The notes: a model not told the origin generated them from the letters alone. A stretch of DNA of 64,000 bases from Paramacrobiotus metropolitanus (GCF_019649055.1 NW_026570365.1:1-64000); one strand, 5' to 3'; positions 47,652 through 60,737 are shown, counted from the first letter of the stretch. A program made the numbers and translations.

Positions 47652-48728
47652 GTATGCCTGATTTTTGGCAGTCCTTTTATGTTTAATACTTAGGTATTCT
47701 TTTTTTTATTACAATTAAAGCCAACCTGCTCGCAACGGAGCTAACAACTACATGCCGCACATGACAACAGCAGTGAAAATTACTAAACCTGATTGATGTC
47801 CAGTTTTTTCCCACATTGTTGTTCGAACAGTTATGACACCATGTTAGTTGACTGTTATTTCATGCAGGACGCTATTGGTCTCATCAGCTGCATTCTCGTC
47901 TTCGCAGAACTGGCCAGTAATAATAATACGAGTTTTACCTGCGCGATCACCTCCAACATAACCTCAGGATAGGTTTTTTGATGGCGTTCATGGTAGGTAT
48001 CAACGCGAACTTTTGTTATCTGTGTATGACCATGCACATAGTCTTATTTCAGGGTTTTAATGTGCAGTCGTACGAGTTGACAGACTGTGAAGTTTGTCCA
48101 GTTATAAAGTATAATATATAAGCCGTATTTCCTCAGGTTTAAAGAGCACGGTGGGGCGTGGCCCGTGCGCGAACACTGCCTGGTTATGGTTACTTTGATT
48201 TCGACGGGGCCGGGAAAGCCGTGCTTGCGGCACGGCTCTGGAGCGTTTCTCAAACCTGAGAAAGAAATTATTCCATGACACTCTGTCTACTCGTATTATT
48301 TTTTCCGGTCTCGAATGGAAAAGACCGTTTGGGCATATTCAAGTCCTTGGTAATGTAGAAATGACGGCTGGGCATCTATGCGTGCGCACTTGTGGTTCTT
48401 CTTACCCTACACCTTTAGCAAGCCATTATCACTTTCGTTTGAATTGTTTAAAATCCAATAAGAAGACGATGTCGTGAACAATGCGCCATGCAATGAAGCA
48501 CCCATGCCAGTTACTAAAGCAGACTTTGCATCTTTAAAGGCATAGTACCGAATGTAGCCATCTGCATTCCTTGCCCTTTCTACCATCAAACAAGGATGCA
48601 CAATGGTAATGTGAACCAGAATCGTACATACGCAGAACTAGAACTTGTTAACAGCAGCAATTTGCAGCGACTTTAAAGTACATTGTACCAATACAAATCA
48701 CCCATCACCAAAGCAAGCGCTTTTTTAT
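47652..48728. other. no assembled gene
   Basis: Expected later ENPP exons are not found on the plus strand. On the minus strand two stretches look mildly coding: 48037-47943 (THKVRVDTYHERHQ-like, ending at a GTAAAA donor) and 48601-48408 (HPCLMVERARNADGYI). Neither has a recognised domain nor a consistent partner exon. The words CCTCAGGTTT (48133) and AAACCTGAG (48252) mark a small inverted pair. Confidence 0.25.
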
Positions 48729-49235
48729 TTAGCAAAAGTCGCTTTTTCCTCGACCACCGTCGTGACACTGTGGACAGCTGGAGACCCATTCCAGGTCACG
48801 GCCATCTTTGCATAAGAACAGCATGTTTTGCATAAGAACAGGGAAACGTTATGGGTTTTCTATCAGTTCCTCAAATTCTAAAAACTTCAGTTCCGAGGTC
48901 GACCTCTAGTTTCACTGGATTACAGTCATCTACAGTATGTTATCCAGTTTCTTGTTTCAACCCAGCGACCTGTTGCTGTCATCTTTTTTGGATGCGGCTG
49001 GCTCTAAATTGTGCGAAGGCTTACCAGCTTAAAGTAAACTTGTTCGGAAATCGTCTAATAAGAAAAGCGCGGGCAAAGTTGCAGGTGGTGTCAAAAAGCA
49101 GCCGGGATATATAAGGATGCACATACCTCGAGAGCGTAGGCCACTTCCGCAGTACATAAGACCCGACTTACAGCTTTCCGCTTTGATGAGCGTCACCACA
49201 GACGCCAAGACAAACAAGGCAGAGAGGATATGCAT
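48729..49235 (-). CDS. small secreted peptide, paralogue of the 25980 exon
   Basis: Exon 1 (49235-49127) encodes a signal peptide (MHILSALFVLASVVTLIKA) followed by ESCKSGLMYCGSGLRSR and ends in phase 1 at GTATGT, exactly where the plus-strand paralogue at 25980-26094 ends. A possible second exon (48805-48729) keeps the phase and gives DGRDLEWVSSCPQC, HDGGRGKSDFC and a stop, for about 61 residues with five cysteines after the signal. That exon has only a weak pyrimidine tract and is the uncertain part. Role unknown; a secreted hormone-like or defence peptide is the likely class. Confidence 0.5.
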
Positions 49236-49849
49236 TTTTTTGACTGGCGAGTAAATGAAACACAAAAGTGCCGCTGAAGTGGACTGCTCGCTTTCTATCG
49301 AAACAGCAGAAGTTGACCGAAAAGCAAGCTTTCCTTCTTCATAAAGTTGCGCATTATATATTTGTCGGTTTGCGATTTGTGAATACAAAAATCCAAAGTA
49401 GGCTACGGGCTACATTAAGCCTGTGGTTTATTATAGCTCCAGGTGCTTATGTATGCCTAATCAACAATGCGATACTTCGCATCGAATTACCTAATACGGC
49501 AAACGATGCTTATATAACTGCAGGCATGAAGCTGCGTTAGAAAATAGGCTGGATGTTGCCTTTAGCTTTGTGTCGCTTTTCGTGAGCACACAAATGCAAC
49601 CAGTAATTCCACATCGAATCATATTAATTTATGCGAAATAAGGTTATATAACAGAAGCTCAAAAATTGCACTAGAATTAGGCTCAGATTAGGCTATGATC
49701 TAATACCGCTTTACATGCGGGACTAGCCCAATCAACGTTGTAGGATATAAAAAACCATTTTATGGTAAAGATAGAATACGACAAAACGCAGGTTTTCAAA
49801 AAATTGTTCTAGAAATAGAGTAAAAGTTGCGTATGGATTTACATGTACT
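49236..49849. other. intergenic, no gene seen
   Basis: AT-rich. It contains the presumed upstream region of the minus-strand secreted peptide. No other feature can be supported. Confidence 0.4.
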
Positions 49850-50285
49850 GTCTAAGCCCACATTACTATGAAGGTCGTTTTGGCACCGAACCAGCTTTTC
49901 GTAATTTTTTTCAAATTATAAATTAACTTCTTAAATTTTTAAAATTCATTTTAAAAATTAAAAAAAGTCGTGGAAAGCAGGTTCGGTGCTAAAACGACTT
50001 TCATAGTAATGTGCACTTTTATGCAAAATTTCAAAAGCATCGGTTCATAATGTGACTTTTGGTATACCACCGCGCGTTTAAACTTTTGGAATTTTATTTC
50101 ACTAATAACTCTAACCGGATGTTGCGCGCACAAACGGTTTTTCGCCTATACAGTATCCTTTGGATGCCGAAATATCATAAAACAATGCAAAAAAGTGTTC
50201 GAGAGTGCGCGACAGCGAGAGTTGCCATATGTGTGCGAATTTGGTGCAGTGCACCGGGCCAGATCCCAAATCCCTTAAGTAAAAG
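49850..50285. repeat. palindromic repeat family, left-truncated copy
   Basis: The AT-only centre at about 49915-49965 and the full right arm are present (AACCGGATGTTGCGCGCAC near 50114, AATATCATAAAACAATGCAA near 50170, GCACCGGGCCAGATCCC near 50251). The left arm is shortened to roughly 60 bases. Confidence 0.8.
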
Positions 50286-50589
50286 GGTATTGCGTAATAA
50301 AACCGATACACTAGGGAAATATACGAGTAAACAGCTTTTTTCTTGTGGAGTTGATAGTGGTGTTGCAAAGTTTGGTATTAAAGATGGTGTAAGAAGCCGA
50401 AACTGGGTGGTAAAGGGTAGCTTAGGGGGCCCTCTCAATAATTACGCCGTTACGAAGGTCAGTTAAAAATTTATTAGATCAAATAAACTATTTAAGTAGA
50501 GTTTCCTATTTTTGTACCTTCAAATTCTAGAACATAATTTAAATTGCAGTTGCTTTATTGAAACTGACAGTATCTTTGCTTAAAAGCTT

Positions 50590-51060
50590 ATTTATTAATT
50601 ATGTCCAGAAAGCTGAATAACAATTACAACAAACTGTTGTACAGCAAAATGTCCTCCAATTAACACCGCCAAACGTCTTTTCGTTCTCAGTATTAACCGG
50701 TTAACTGCAGCAGTGAAATATGGATCGTACCATTCAGCTGGTGTCTTTACCGCTTTTTGTTGCCACATAATTCCACGCATTTGGTAGAAGCCGGTTTTCA
50801 TATACAAGCGAAAGCTGTAGAAGTACTCCTTTGGCTTATTAATTTTACAGTTGAAGGCGGTACACGAATGCCATTTTCATGCCAGGTTTTCTCCAGGCTT
50901 TCTCTTGTGCAATAAATTCGCGGCATTAGCCAAAGATCGTAAACAAAGTATAGAATTTATTGCTCATATTACGAGAAAGTAGTCATATGGATTCTTTGTA
51001 CTCCAAATCGAGGGCTCATTTTACATTCTGTAGCACATACATACAAGCGCTATATAAAGA
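50590..51060 (-). repeat. second copy of the older repeat, with the empty TTAA site
   Basis: Read on the minus strand this matches 33050-33384 joined directly to 36126-36300. The junction here is CTGCAGTTAACCGGTTAATA (near 50692-50711) with a single TTAA, showing what the other copy looked like before the 2.74-kb insertion. It contains degenerate coding-like words ([17 protein letters not shown]) but no intact ORF. Confidence 0.75.
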
Positions 51061-51144
51061 TGGGCCTGCCAAACTTAGCTTCCATGTCAATACAGATACT
51101 GTTGCCGGTAGCAGTAATAAAAATCTGCTTTTGAAAATCGAGAG

Positions 51145-52299
51145 ATGTCCGCTTCTACGCCTCTCTCACCAGCCACATCGCCGCAAAAAACCGGATGGCC
51201 GAATGGGCCCCGTAGCGTGGCGGTAAGTACTTGAACAGAATTTCTTTTTTGTTCTCCCTAACAATTTTGTCCATGTTAAGATTTACTTATTCCTCGTCGT
51301 TTTCGTGCGTCAAATTCTGTGTTATGTTTTATTTATTCAGTTTTACGAATCCCTGCGAGCCCTGTTTGTTCGCAAGGATGACACTACCAACCGGAGTACG
51401 CGCAAACGAAATAATATTTCTGGCCGAAGCTTGGATGGTCACGCAAATGGTCCCGATCCGAGCCGCGGTAATGTCGAGTGCAGCGAGGTCGCCGTGACCA
51501 AATTGATAGAAATGGACACGCAAGGTGCGCACATTGCCGATGTGGAGTGCCAGACGGTCCCTGCCCTACAGGTTAACAATGGTACGCCACAAAACTTGTC
51601 TGCTTGTCAGCAACAACCCATTTAAATGATATAAAAACAATGAAAAAGCAACTACAAAATAAACGAAAAATTACCGGGCCAAAAACAGACCTAAACGTAA
51701 AAGCGCAAATATGCGCCAGGTCGTTACAATAAATTGCATGCAATACAGCTGCGATAAAGTGAAATCAGTATACTGTAGCTTAAAGGTGACCCAATACGTA
51801 GAACTACAAGTACGTTATGTTCATCCAGGGAGGCTTTCGCGCAGTTCCAGTTTCCAAACACTTTATTGGGTTGCTTGGTAATACTTTTTTCCAAATACGT
51901 TTTGACCAAACCAACGTTTACCGTACACAATGGTGTTTGACTTATCAACGATGCTGATGAGACACGTAGGATTCTACTTTATTCGTTGTTGTCGTACCTT
52001 TTATCAATGGTCATAAAATGCTTGACATTGCATGTTCTTTCTACCTTGCATGTACTGTCAGTTTACAGATTAAAAGTTCAGATTAAAGCACAGCGCAAAC
52101 AAAGCAGGAACACTCAAACTTCAAATTGCAGTTTTTTTTTGCAGCGTCGTCAGCGAATGATTCCAATTCTGAAGAAGGATCGGTACCGTCCAGAGAGTTG
52201 GTGCTCGAGTATAAGCACAGGTTCATTGGTTACGGCTATCCGGGCACAAGGCAAACAGCGCGAAAGAAAAAAGTCAAGACTCCAAGGCACAGGGCGTAA
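51145..52299 (+). CDS. three-exon gene for a charged 157-residue protein, function unknown
   Basis: The exons are 51145-51222 (MSASTPLSPATSPQKTG...), 51341-51581 (FYESLRALFVRKDDTTNRS...) and 52145-52299 (SSANDSNSEEGSVPSREL, then EYKHRFIGYGYPGTRQ, RKKKVKTPRHRA and a TAA). Borders are GTAAGT/CAG, then GTACGC/GCAG after a long T tract. Phases 0 and 1 fit, giving 157 residues. No signal peptide, membrane span or known domain; it is rich in Ser, Asn and charged residues with a basic C-terminus. It could be a small nuclear or cytosolic protein, or the C-terminal part of a longer one whose earlier exons I did not find. The exon 1 start is the least certain point. Confidence 0.5.
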
Positions 52300-52552
52300 C
52301 GCATTGAATTCGCGTACGTCTGTAATTAGCGTCGATAGAAAAATCACATCTAAGGTCGGTAGCTGAAAATAGCACTAATCTGTAAGAGTTTGCAACTCAG
52401 CTATTTATCCGTATGATTGTATACTTATAATGTTCTTTTTATTTAAAATCGTTTTAATGTTTTTGTGTTGATCTACCAAACTACAAGCAACTTGCAAATT
52501 TAAGTTTCTAGGGATTGCGAAACACGTGTGATGTTAATTAAATGCGCGTAAG
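52300..52552. other. 3' flank, nothing seen
   Basis: A short AT-rich spacer between the unknown gene and the inverted-repeat element. It may hold the 3' UTR of the unknown gene. Confidence 0.4.
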
Positions 52553-55500
52553 GTAGCCGGCAAGAATGTTAACATGTTCACGGTTCACGGTGTGAGCATA
52601 TTTGACGGGCGAAAATGCTTGTGAGCATTCTTAAAGGGCAAAAATGCTCACGAATGATATCATGCTGGTGCATGTAGATCTGTGTGTTGCTGCGTGAGGC
52701 ATGCATTATGCATTTATGTTCGTTTACCTTTTGTTTTTTGTTAGTTTCGTTGGTGGCCCGCTATGCTAATATTTGGCGATTGGAATTTCAAAGCGCAGTT
52801 GAAACTCGTGTAATTTTTCAGTATAAGTTACGGCTGAATCTGTATTATTGTTTTCTGTTGTTTATCGAGCAATTGGGCGTGTTTGGGTACAACTATGTGG
52901 CGCACCTAGCGGTAATATCTTTTCATTACCGTCTCTCGGCTAGTACGACCAATAACTAATAATCATTAATAATTCAACAAACGCAAAAAAATTCGCGCTA
53001 GCGCGCAACCAGTTCGAGGTACGGAAGAATGAAAGAAATTACACAATATACCTCGTACAACAATGAAATAGATTTTAAAAATTTTATGGTTCGCCTGGTA
53101 GCCTGCATGAATGCATTTAGTCTGAATTGCCCTCGTACACAAATTATGCCATATGGATGCCGGGCCATATGTACGATCCACCGGCACCGCTCATCTCAGT
53201 AGTCTCCGATCGGAAGCTGCGCTTCGTCGTCGGCTAGCATAGGATGCAGTGTGTGTGTGACTTGGTTGGAGTAAACATCAATAATAATATTAAAGTGGTT
53301 AACATCATCGTGGTCCTGTTGGTGTTTGTGTTGCGAGTGACCTTTAGGGAAAGCAGTAGTGTGTACCTAGGCGGAAGTTGCTGTTTTGGTAATCCTGTAG
53401 TGTCGTAGTGAGTGTGGTGAGAGTGTGTAGTCCATCTCTTGTCTACGGAAGTAGGCAACAAGGCAACACCAGTCTCCAGAGTTCCTTCTCTGCTGACTGC
53501 GGTCAGGTTGGTTCTAGTAAGATACACGCGGTGCGTGTATTGTGTGAGTACTTATTGTACAATAAGCATTTACAGGTGCTCACAAACGTGAGCATCGCCG
53601 CCGGGCACCCTTACTCAAAAATCGTGAGCATCTCTGCTTGCATCTGTTCGTTGTTCCTATTCAACCTCCATGCTTTGCTTGTCACGACCGCAATGCAGTT
53701 ATAACAGGTAACATAACTGCGGCGCCTCTGATCTGCCAGAAAGAGCCCGCAATGGCAGCGGTATCTAATTGCGGCACACTGAACATTGCTATTCTACCTT
53801 TTGTTTTTATTATTGTTTATTTACGAAATACGTACATACTTATAATTAAATAACAGGTTGTGAGAGCATTTGGCGCATATTTACTTCAACTTTGGTCTAA
53901 CAAAACACTTTTTTATTTTATTTTATATTAATTAATTCGACAGTCAAATGATTTGAAATTTTGAGTACAGTGTCTAATGTGTATTGTTCTTTGTCGGGAA
54001 TACACAAACGGAACTGAGCTAATACTTTGAACGCATCGTTGTGCACCGAAAGTTACTTTTCCACTTTCGGCAGTTCCAGATCTTCCTCTTCCGCACCCGC
54101 CACAAATACTCCCGAATTCAATACAGATTAATGACTATACGGCTGTATGCTGTAAGCTGTATACCGCATACAGCCGCAGTGATTAACACCTTTACATTAA
54201 CGCATATTCTTATCGTTCTGTCTTTGTTAATGGAAACAGCTTACTGGTAATAGCAGTATCCGATTACCGCTGACAGATTCAAGCGTGAGCATAGTACCCG
54301 CCCGTCACGCGTGCTCACAAACGTAAACATCCTTGCCTGGCCCTTGTTCACGAGCGTTCCACAGACTGCAGAGTCCAGACTGCATACAATTACATTTACA
54401 TACAACCATCATACCATGTGAAGTAATAGCGCCTCTGATCTGACTTACAAGAGCGGCTAAAATATTTATATTAATTAATAGCGGTATCGGATTACCGCAC
54501 AGTCCTGCAAACGTGAGCATCCATGCCTGGTACCCATATTAAAAAATAATGTATGATGTTCCCAGAAGATGGAGATGCATCTGTGTGCTAAGCCTCCCCG
54601 AGTCCATAAAAAACTTAGCGTATCTGAGCAGCTCATTATCGTTATTTTTAATTTGAGCATAAGGGCAAGCTGGGCAACTGCCGTATTTTATCAGTTTGAC
54701 ACTAAATGTATACACATTCTCATTTTTGATACAGGTTCACATGTATCTTCTTTATGAGTAGGTTTATGTGGGCGCAAGGGAAGGCTCCCGTCCATGTGCA
54801 TGAACTTAAAAATGACGCAGCGTACCAGAATCCGTTTAAAAATGCACAGCAGCAGTAGAAGACAACCCTCTCTTGCGATTTAATAGTTACCGTATATTGG
54901 CACATCTCACTCAGTCTGTGTTTACCGGTATCCTGCGCCGGTAAAAACGTATAAAGAGAACAAACGTGAGCATCTTTGTCCGGCACCATTTTCACAAATG
55001 CGCAGAACAAGATTAAAGTTTTTTAGACAATGGGCAGAATGCAAAAATAATGCATAAATTAACAGTCAGTGTTATTCCTCGCAAGAGCAAGAACGAAAAA
55101 ATATACTTGTTTTCTTTGCCAGTTGCAGGAAGCAACAACACACAAGGCACAAACGTGCTTTACAATAGGTTCATGGGGCATAAAGGGATTGCAACAAAAA
55201 GTCGAGTGAAAAGTTTGTTCAAAGACATTAAATTTTACATACGGTATTTTTTATTCTTGATTCAAATGCAGCGTTTACAGCGAAAAAACTTACAAACATT
55301 TTAGATAAATACTGAAATGCGAGTTTCATGCATGCATCGTTTCATGCACACAGAAATCGTTTAGTTTACGCATGAGCGCACATCGCAAATTTAGTAATAA
55401 GTTTTATTTGATGACCGCCAAATGCATCATGGCGTTGTATTTAAAACAAATTACATTACATAATTTTCTTAAACTGTTCATGTTCATAAACGTGAACATC

Positions 55501-57196
55501 CTTGCCCAGCATACAAGTTTTCACGAATTCAGCGTAGACTACAGAGCCGTAAATTATAATTATTACATGCATAGCATTCAGCGGCAGAGACTAATGCCAC
55601 AAGATTAATGCATCTTCAATTAATTACATACCTCGTAATTACTGTATAAGAGCAGCTTATTCATCGTCAGCAGTATGTATCCGATTACCATGCCGTTATA
55701 TACGTGAGAATTCCAGCCCGGCACGCGTGCTCACAAACGTGAACATCCTGCCCGGCGCCCATGTTCACGATCGCAGTATAATAATAATATTATCGTTCTT
55801 TTACATACCCGCATTTGTCGAAGTACGAAAAACCACACCGGCATTTCCTGGGAATACAATTTTAAGAATAAAGAAATAAAAAAGAAAAAGGAAATAAGTA
55901 GTTTAGCTAGGGATACAATACACAGAATACCTTAAGGTTTGTAAGCATATTTATTATACTGTACTAGTAGAGTGTGTCCAGTAAGTATGGAAGAATTGAA
56001 GTAAGTACTTATACTGTAAGTTTAGTTTTCACTGTTCAGACTTGCTCCAAAGTTTCACACCCATGCGTTCTCTGCAAAGATATCGAAAGTCCCATCCCAA
56101 GCTGCATGGTGCAGCCCACAATGGAAACTCGCGGCCTACTTTGCTTAAATACTTGCAAGGGGTAAATTTTGTTAGTACACCTAAAAGCAAATCAGTTTTG
56201 TGGTTATATCAGGTTTCTTAACAGAATTAGTGAGAGCTATGGAAAACGGTTGTTTCAAATGAATCGTAAAATTGACCGGCTGCTGAGAAATATCGAAGTA
56301 CTTGATTATGGAATTAAGCAATCGTAAACCAATAAGCCAGCTGATTACAATGCACCTCGAAAATAGATTTCACTGTTTTGAACTAAAAACCAAAGGTCAT
56401 GCAGTGACTAGTTGATTAATGCAATCTAAAATATGAATAATAATTCTGAATTCTAAATTATGATTGTAAACTCGCATGGACCATCGAAATTCTGATTTAA
56501 AACCGTGTCATTATCACTCTTCTTAAATATTAACATTATTGATGGAATTTTCTAAATTTATTAAAAGGGCTAAAAAACGTTAACATCCCGCCCGGCATCG
56601 ATGTTCACGACCATATAGCACACTGGCTGCATATGCAGGTACGCAGAGATGGCAAAGTAACCGTTTCCCTGAACTGCTAATCAGCGGCATCCAGTTACCG
56701 CAGAGTAGCAAACGTGATCATCTCTGCACGGCACCATTCAGTAAATTAACGTCCATCCTGTTCTGTTCGCAAAATCGCCTACCCGTATTGAATTTAAATA
56801 AAATTAATAAGTATTATTAGTCAGAAATAAACAGTAAGTATCACCGCGCCTTTCTGCACAAGAGGAGCAGCCGGATAGGGAATCTTTTGACGGATGCAAT
56901 GCCACCTCTATTCAAACTCGTAGCTGTGTGGTCCTGCTCCAACCATACAGAAACTGCTTTAAAAATGAATGATAAAATTCACCGAATTTTAGGAGAGACA
57001 AATTTGATGAGACCAGCGTTTTATTCCCATTCAATTAAACCCATCCTTTGCGTACTGAGCATACAGGAACATTTAATTTCCAAGCGGATACAGAGAAAAT
57101 CAACACTGATATGCATAATTTCATTCGTGAGCATTTTCGTCCGTCAAATATGCTCACAACGTGAACCGTGAACATGTTAACATTCTTGCCGGCTAC
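52553..57196. mobile_element. 4.64-kb inverted-repeat element with internal motif array, no transposase
   Basis: The left end starts GTAGCCGGCAAGAATGTTAA and the right end is its reverse complement, finishing TTAACATTCTTGCCGGCTAC at 57196. The two agree over about 62 bases with about two mismatches, and share a further AAAATGCTCACGAATGA block. Between them a word of the type CAAACGTGAGCATC followed by TGCCCGGCACC recurs at about 53577, 54310, 54506, 54959, 55485, 55728, 56575 and 56707, often with a second word like GTATCCGATTACCGC. The termini contain related words. Repeated transposase-binding-like motifs inside inverted termini suggest a large non-autonomous DNA transposon. Small ORFs inside have no motif. 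A clear target duplication is not visible. Confidence 0.75.
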
Positions 57197-57640
57197 ACGT
57201 GTACACGATCATACATTGCGATATACGATCGTGAAAACGCCAAACTTTCTGTAGTGTCTATATGCTGGAAGAAGCATGGTTGTCACCGTGAACAATACGT
57301 TGTACACACTGTAATAGCGTTTTTGGCGATGGCTGTTGATGTGAAATTATCGCTCTGTTCAATAAACATAAACTGGTAGCTAAGGTCATGACAAGGAGGT
57401 TTCGGTGCTTGTGGCACTTTATATACGCCGCGGTTTTGAAAGTTCAGACATCCCTCCAGCGTCAGCTGTTAAGCCAGACCGCCTCGCTAGCTTAATACCC
57501 AAGGCTATTAATTGTTATCGAGGATATAGATCTGTAATTACCATGATCGGCCGCCCCGAGGAAAATGGCCAGGAAAAACCGTCAAGTAAATCAAAAAAAC
57601 GGGTATCACCATTGGACTCTGCATGTTCCAAAAGGGACGT
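57197..57640. other. intergenic, no supported gene
   Basis: An ORF at 57405-57866 is open but its second half runs through a palindromic-repeat arm, so it is not a real gene as a whole. The first half (ALYIRRGFESSDIPPAS...) is unassigned. Confidence 0.35.
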
Positions 57641-57679
57641 ACATGCACTTGTTTTCGAAAATATCTGCCCTGAGTTCCT

Positions 57680-57866
57680 CGCTTGTTACCCTCATAACTC
57701 CGCAACGAGATGTTGCGCGCGAAAACGGATTTCCCGCGTTATGTACACAGATCATTTGGCTACACTAAACCAAAAGCAATACAAAAAGTGCTTGGAAGTG
57801 CGCGAAAGCGAATATTCCCGTCAGAGTGCACGAATTTGGTGCTATGTACCAGGCCAAACCCCTTAA
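57680..57866 (+). repeat. palindromic repeat family, single arm
   Basis: Shared landmarks: GTTGCGCGCGAAAACGG, TGTACACAGATCATTTGGCT, GTGCTTGGAAGTGCGCGAAA and GGTGCTATGTACCAGGCC. Only a right-arm-like half is present; no inverted partner follows. Confidence 0.8.
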
Positions 57867-60737
57867 AGCGTTGTTACGTGGAGCAATGAGTCATGACTAT
57901 TCAAATAGGGTAATAAAAAACTGCTTTCCAATAAACTTCTTCAAAATGTTTCAGTATTGTCACATTTGTGCAAAACTCATTAAAGAAAAGGAATTCTTTG
58001 AACTGGCTCCAAAAAACCTTCGTCGTAAAGACGAAAAGCTGCAAAAGGTCCATTTTATTAATTAGTCATATTATTGTCGAACAGGCCAAATTTCTTACAG
58101 TTTTATCGCGCCGGAATCCTCGTAAATTAAAGAGAGGTGTGCTGGTACACAGTACCAATTATTAATTAGTGTAATCAAACACCTATTTCAGACACCGGTA
58201 TTCACCGCAGGTGAATTTCGGGGCCTCGCTCTCACGAGGCTTGCATGTTAATTAGCGTAATCAAATGCACGGGAACTTTTGTATCTGCGCCCTCTTATTC
58301 ATTGCAGATTTTAAATCGCATTTTTCAAGGTATATTTTGGAAATAAAATGGTGGGAATTTCATTTGGTAAAAACGGCCAGCATGTACGCAAGAACGGAAA
58401 CGATGCCCTTGCCCACTGCTCAGAGCTTGAACTGTTGAATGCACAGAATCGCGCAAAGGGTCACACCTTCCACTGACCACTACGGATCAACTGAAAAATA
58501 CATGACCACGAATCAGGCCTGTTGAGTAAACAGAAGTTACCGGATCTCGTAATACTGTTTGTTGTTTAGACCAAATAGGACCAGAACCGTTGCCACTGCG
58601 GCACTGCCTAGTTTACTGTAGTGCTAATGCTTTTTTAAAAGTTGTTACAACAATTCAAAGAACGCAGTGCCGGCCTGTGCAAAACTCACACTATCCCCCG
58701 ACAAGGTTCACTGAATTACGGGAACGGTCGCCATTGCCCAAGATTAACAACTTGTCACCGCCCTTAGAGCATTACTACCTGCATGGATTCGAGTGCCAGA
58801 GTGAAGGCATCTACAGTTTTTTTATGCTAAATGCAATTTTTTCAAAATTTTATTCGAAAAAGCTCGAAATTCAGAACAGTTCAGCCCATAGTCCATACCA
58901 GTGCATTGTATATATATAAAGATCACTGATCAGGGATGCTGCCTAATTGACGGAGTTGTCTTTTACACAGGAACGGAAGACAGTGCGTAATCGCATAACT
59001 TATTTCTTAACAGCTTGGTTTTTGTGTGCGCTTTTTGTTCGAAAATTCGTAGCGTGGGACGGCTATTCCGACGATTCTGTAGTACATTACGTGCTGGAAT
59101 AGCCATGCATATTGTACTTGTACTCCCAGTGTACTCGTACACTGTGCGATTACGCACTGCCTTCCGTCGTACGTAATAGCAGGTCCTGCACTCCGCTTAT
59201 TCAGCAGACCTGACCAGAGATGAGAGATTCATATATTTTTGCATTGGTATGGACCTATGGACCTATGGTTGAGGCGTTTTGAAAATCGCAAAGTGCAACA
59301 GATCAAATCGTATACGACCAAATAATATACCGTACTACAAACTCGTACTCTGTATCTGTTCGCTAAAGGTTCGCTTTGATTTTTCTTCGCATGCTGCATT
59401 CTAATAAGTCGCGGACAATATACGAAACATGACTTTTTTTCATATTCAGTATTCAGACTTCGGATCGCACAAGAACTATTTTCCAAGAAATTGACTGTAG
59501 ACCACAAAGAGCATCTGAGGGAAAGCCGAAGATGACAGTTGTTCATTACTACTAATTTTTAAAGATTCGTTAAAGAGAACCATCAAACCACCATGCATAA
59601 TGCATTCTACTGATACTTATGGTGGACCACTGGACCTTACATTCAAAACGAATCAGGTTTCATTATAAGAGCACCTTTCAAGGTGGCTTTGCGTATCTGT
59701 GTGAATAGCAACTGTAAACAGCATCGCGTGTGGTTGTGCAACCATATCAAAACGATGTTAAGTTACTCATAACATTTGCATTGATTCCTGAAAAGGAAGA
59801 CCACAATGGAGGCACCAGTCGATCCATAAGGTCTCTTTTTAATCGCCGCGGTTCGGCTATTAAGCTAAAAATTGCACGTGCAAATTTTCCTCTTCGGAAA
59901 CGTATGTGCGTAGTGCATACAGCAGCATTCTTCCCTTGTTGGCATCTGAGAGTGGCAAGCCGGCGTATAGTCTATGCCAAGCGACGTGCATCAAGAAACG
60001 GGAAATGCAGCCGCTAGTCCCACACACTGGCAGTGCAATGTTAATAACTGCATCAGATACGGCAAGTGGTATCCGACTATACGGCAACTGCACTAAACTA
60101 ATTTCCTGCCTAAACTAATACTGCCGCCTACAAGACTGCTTACAAAAATCACTGCCAAGGTAGTCAACTTTTTCGCCTGCCGCGTCTTTCCAGCTACCGT
60201 ACAAATTTTGATGGTTAAGTTATAATTTCCTAACGATTATTGTTCTAGATAAACACTTAGCTTTTCAATAAATAAACAAGAAACCATTGGTTCGGGCGTT
60301 CAGCATTAGTAGTATGTTGTTTAATTGATTAACTCCGATCGGGTAAAATGCCCGGTTATCGAAAATCGATTTTTTCTGAGTCTGTGTGGTCTACCTTTAG
60401 CCCGCAAGCACTTTACGTCACTATATTCGACAAGCAGCGTATATGCTCGAGGGGAGGATAATAACTGTTATTACATCACGCATCCAGGCTGATCCAACTA
60501 ATCTTCCCGAAATAGCCTTGCAAGTGTAGGATGCAGCACCGCTTACCGAGTACACACAGCCTTGGTCTTCACTGCGGCAACCGGATATATCGGAGAACAG
60601 CTCGGATGATGATGATGCGGTGTGATCGTAATTTCTTTCCAACTTACACGAACTCCACCATATGCTGCGGATGATGTGCTCCCGATGATAATGCTGTGTG
60701 ATCATGATCTTTTTTATTAACTTACAGGCCTTCCACC
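57867..60737. other. no assembled gene; a duplicated block at 60.6-60.75 kb
   Basis: Open stretches at 58637-58800 (plus, RTQCRPVQNSHYPPTRFTEL) and 60093-59860 (minus, ending YALRTYVSEEENLHVQFLA) look mildly coding but show no domain. At 60605-60735 a block of about 60 bases (GATGATGATGCGGTGTGATC ... CTCCACCATATG) is repeated in tandem as GATGATAATGCTGTGTGATC ... TTCCACCATGTG. The second copy supplies the acceptor and start context of the exon at 60738. Confidence 0.3.

Noticed and set aside
48133-48260. Small inverted pair considered as a structured RNA gene
   Set aside because: Only about 9 bases pair well at the ends and no known RNA family features are visible.
52553-57196. Regularly recurring motif considered as a CRISPR-like array
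   Set aside because: Spacing is irregular (about 90-850 bases), the copies are degenerate, the DNA is from an animal, and inverted termini explain the structure better.
57405-57866. 153-codon ORF
   Set aside because: Its second half is translated from a palindromic-repeat arm that also occurs at 11200, 37200 and 50150.
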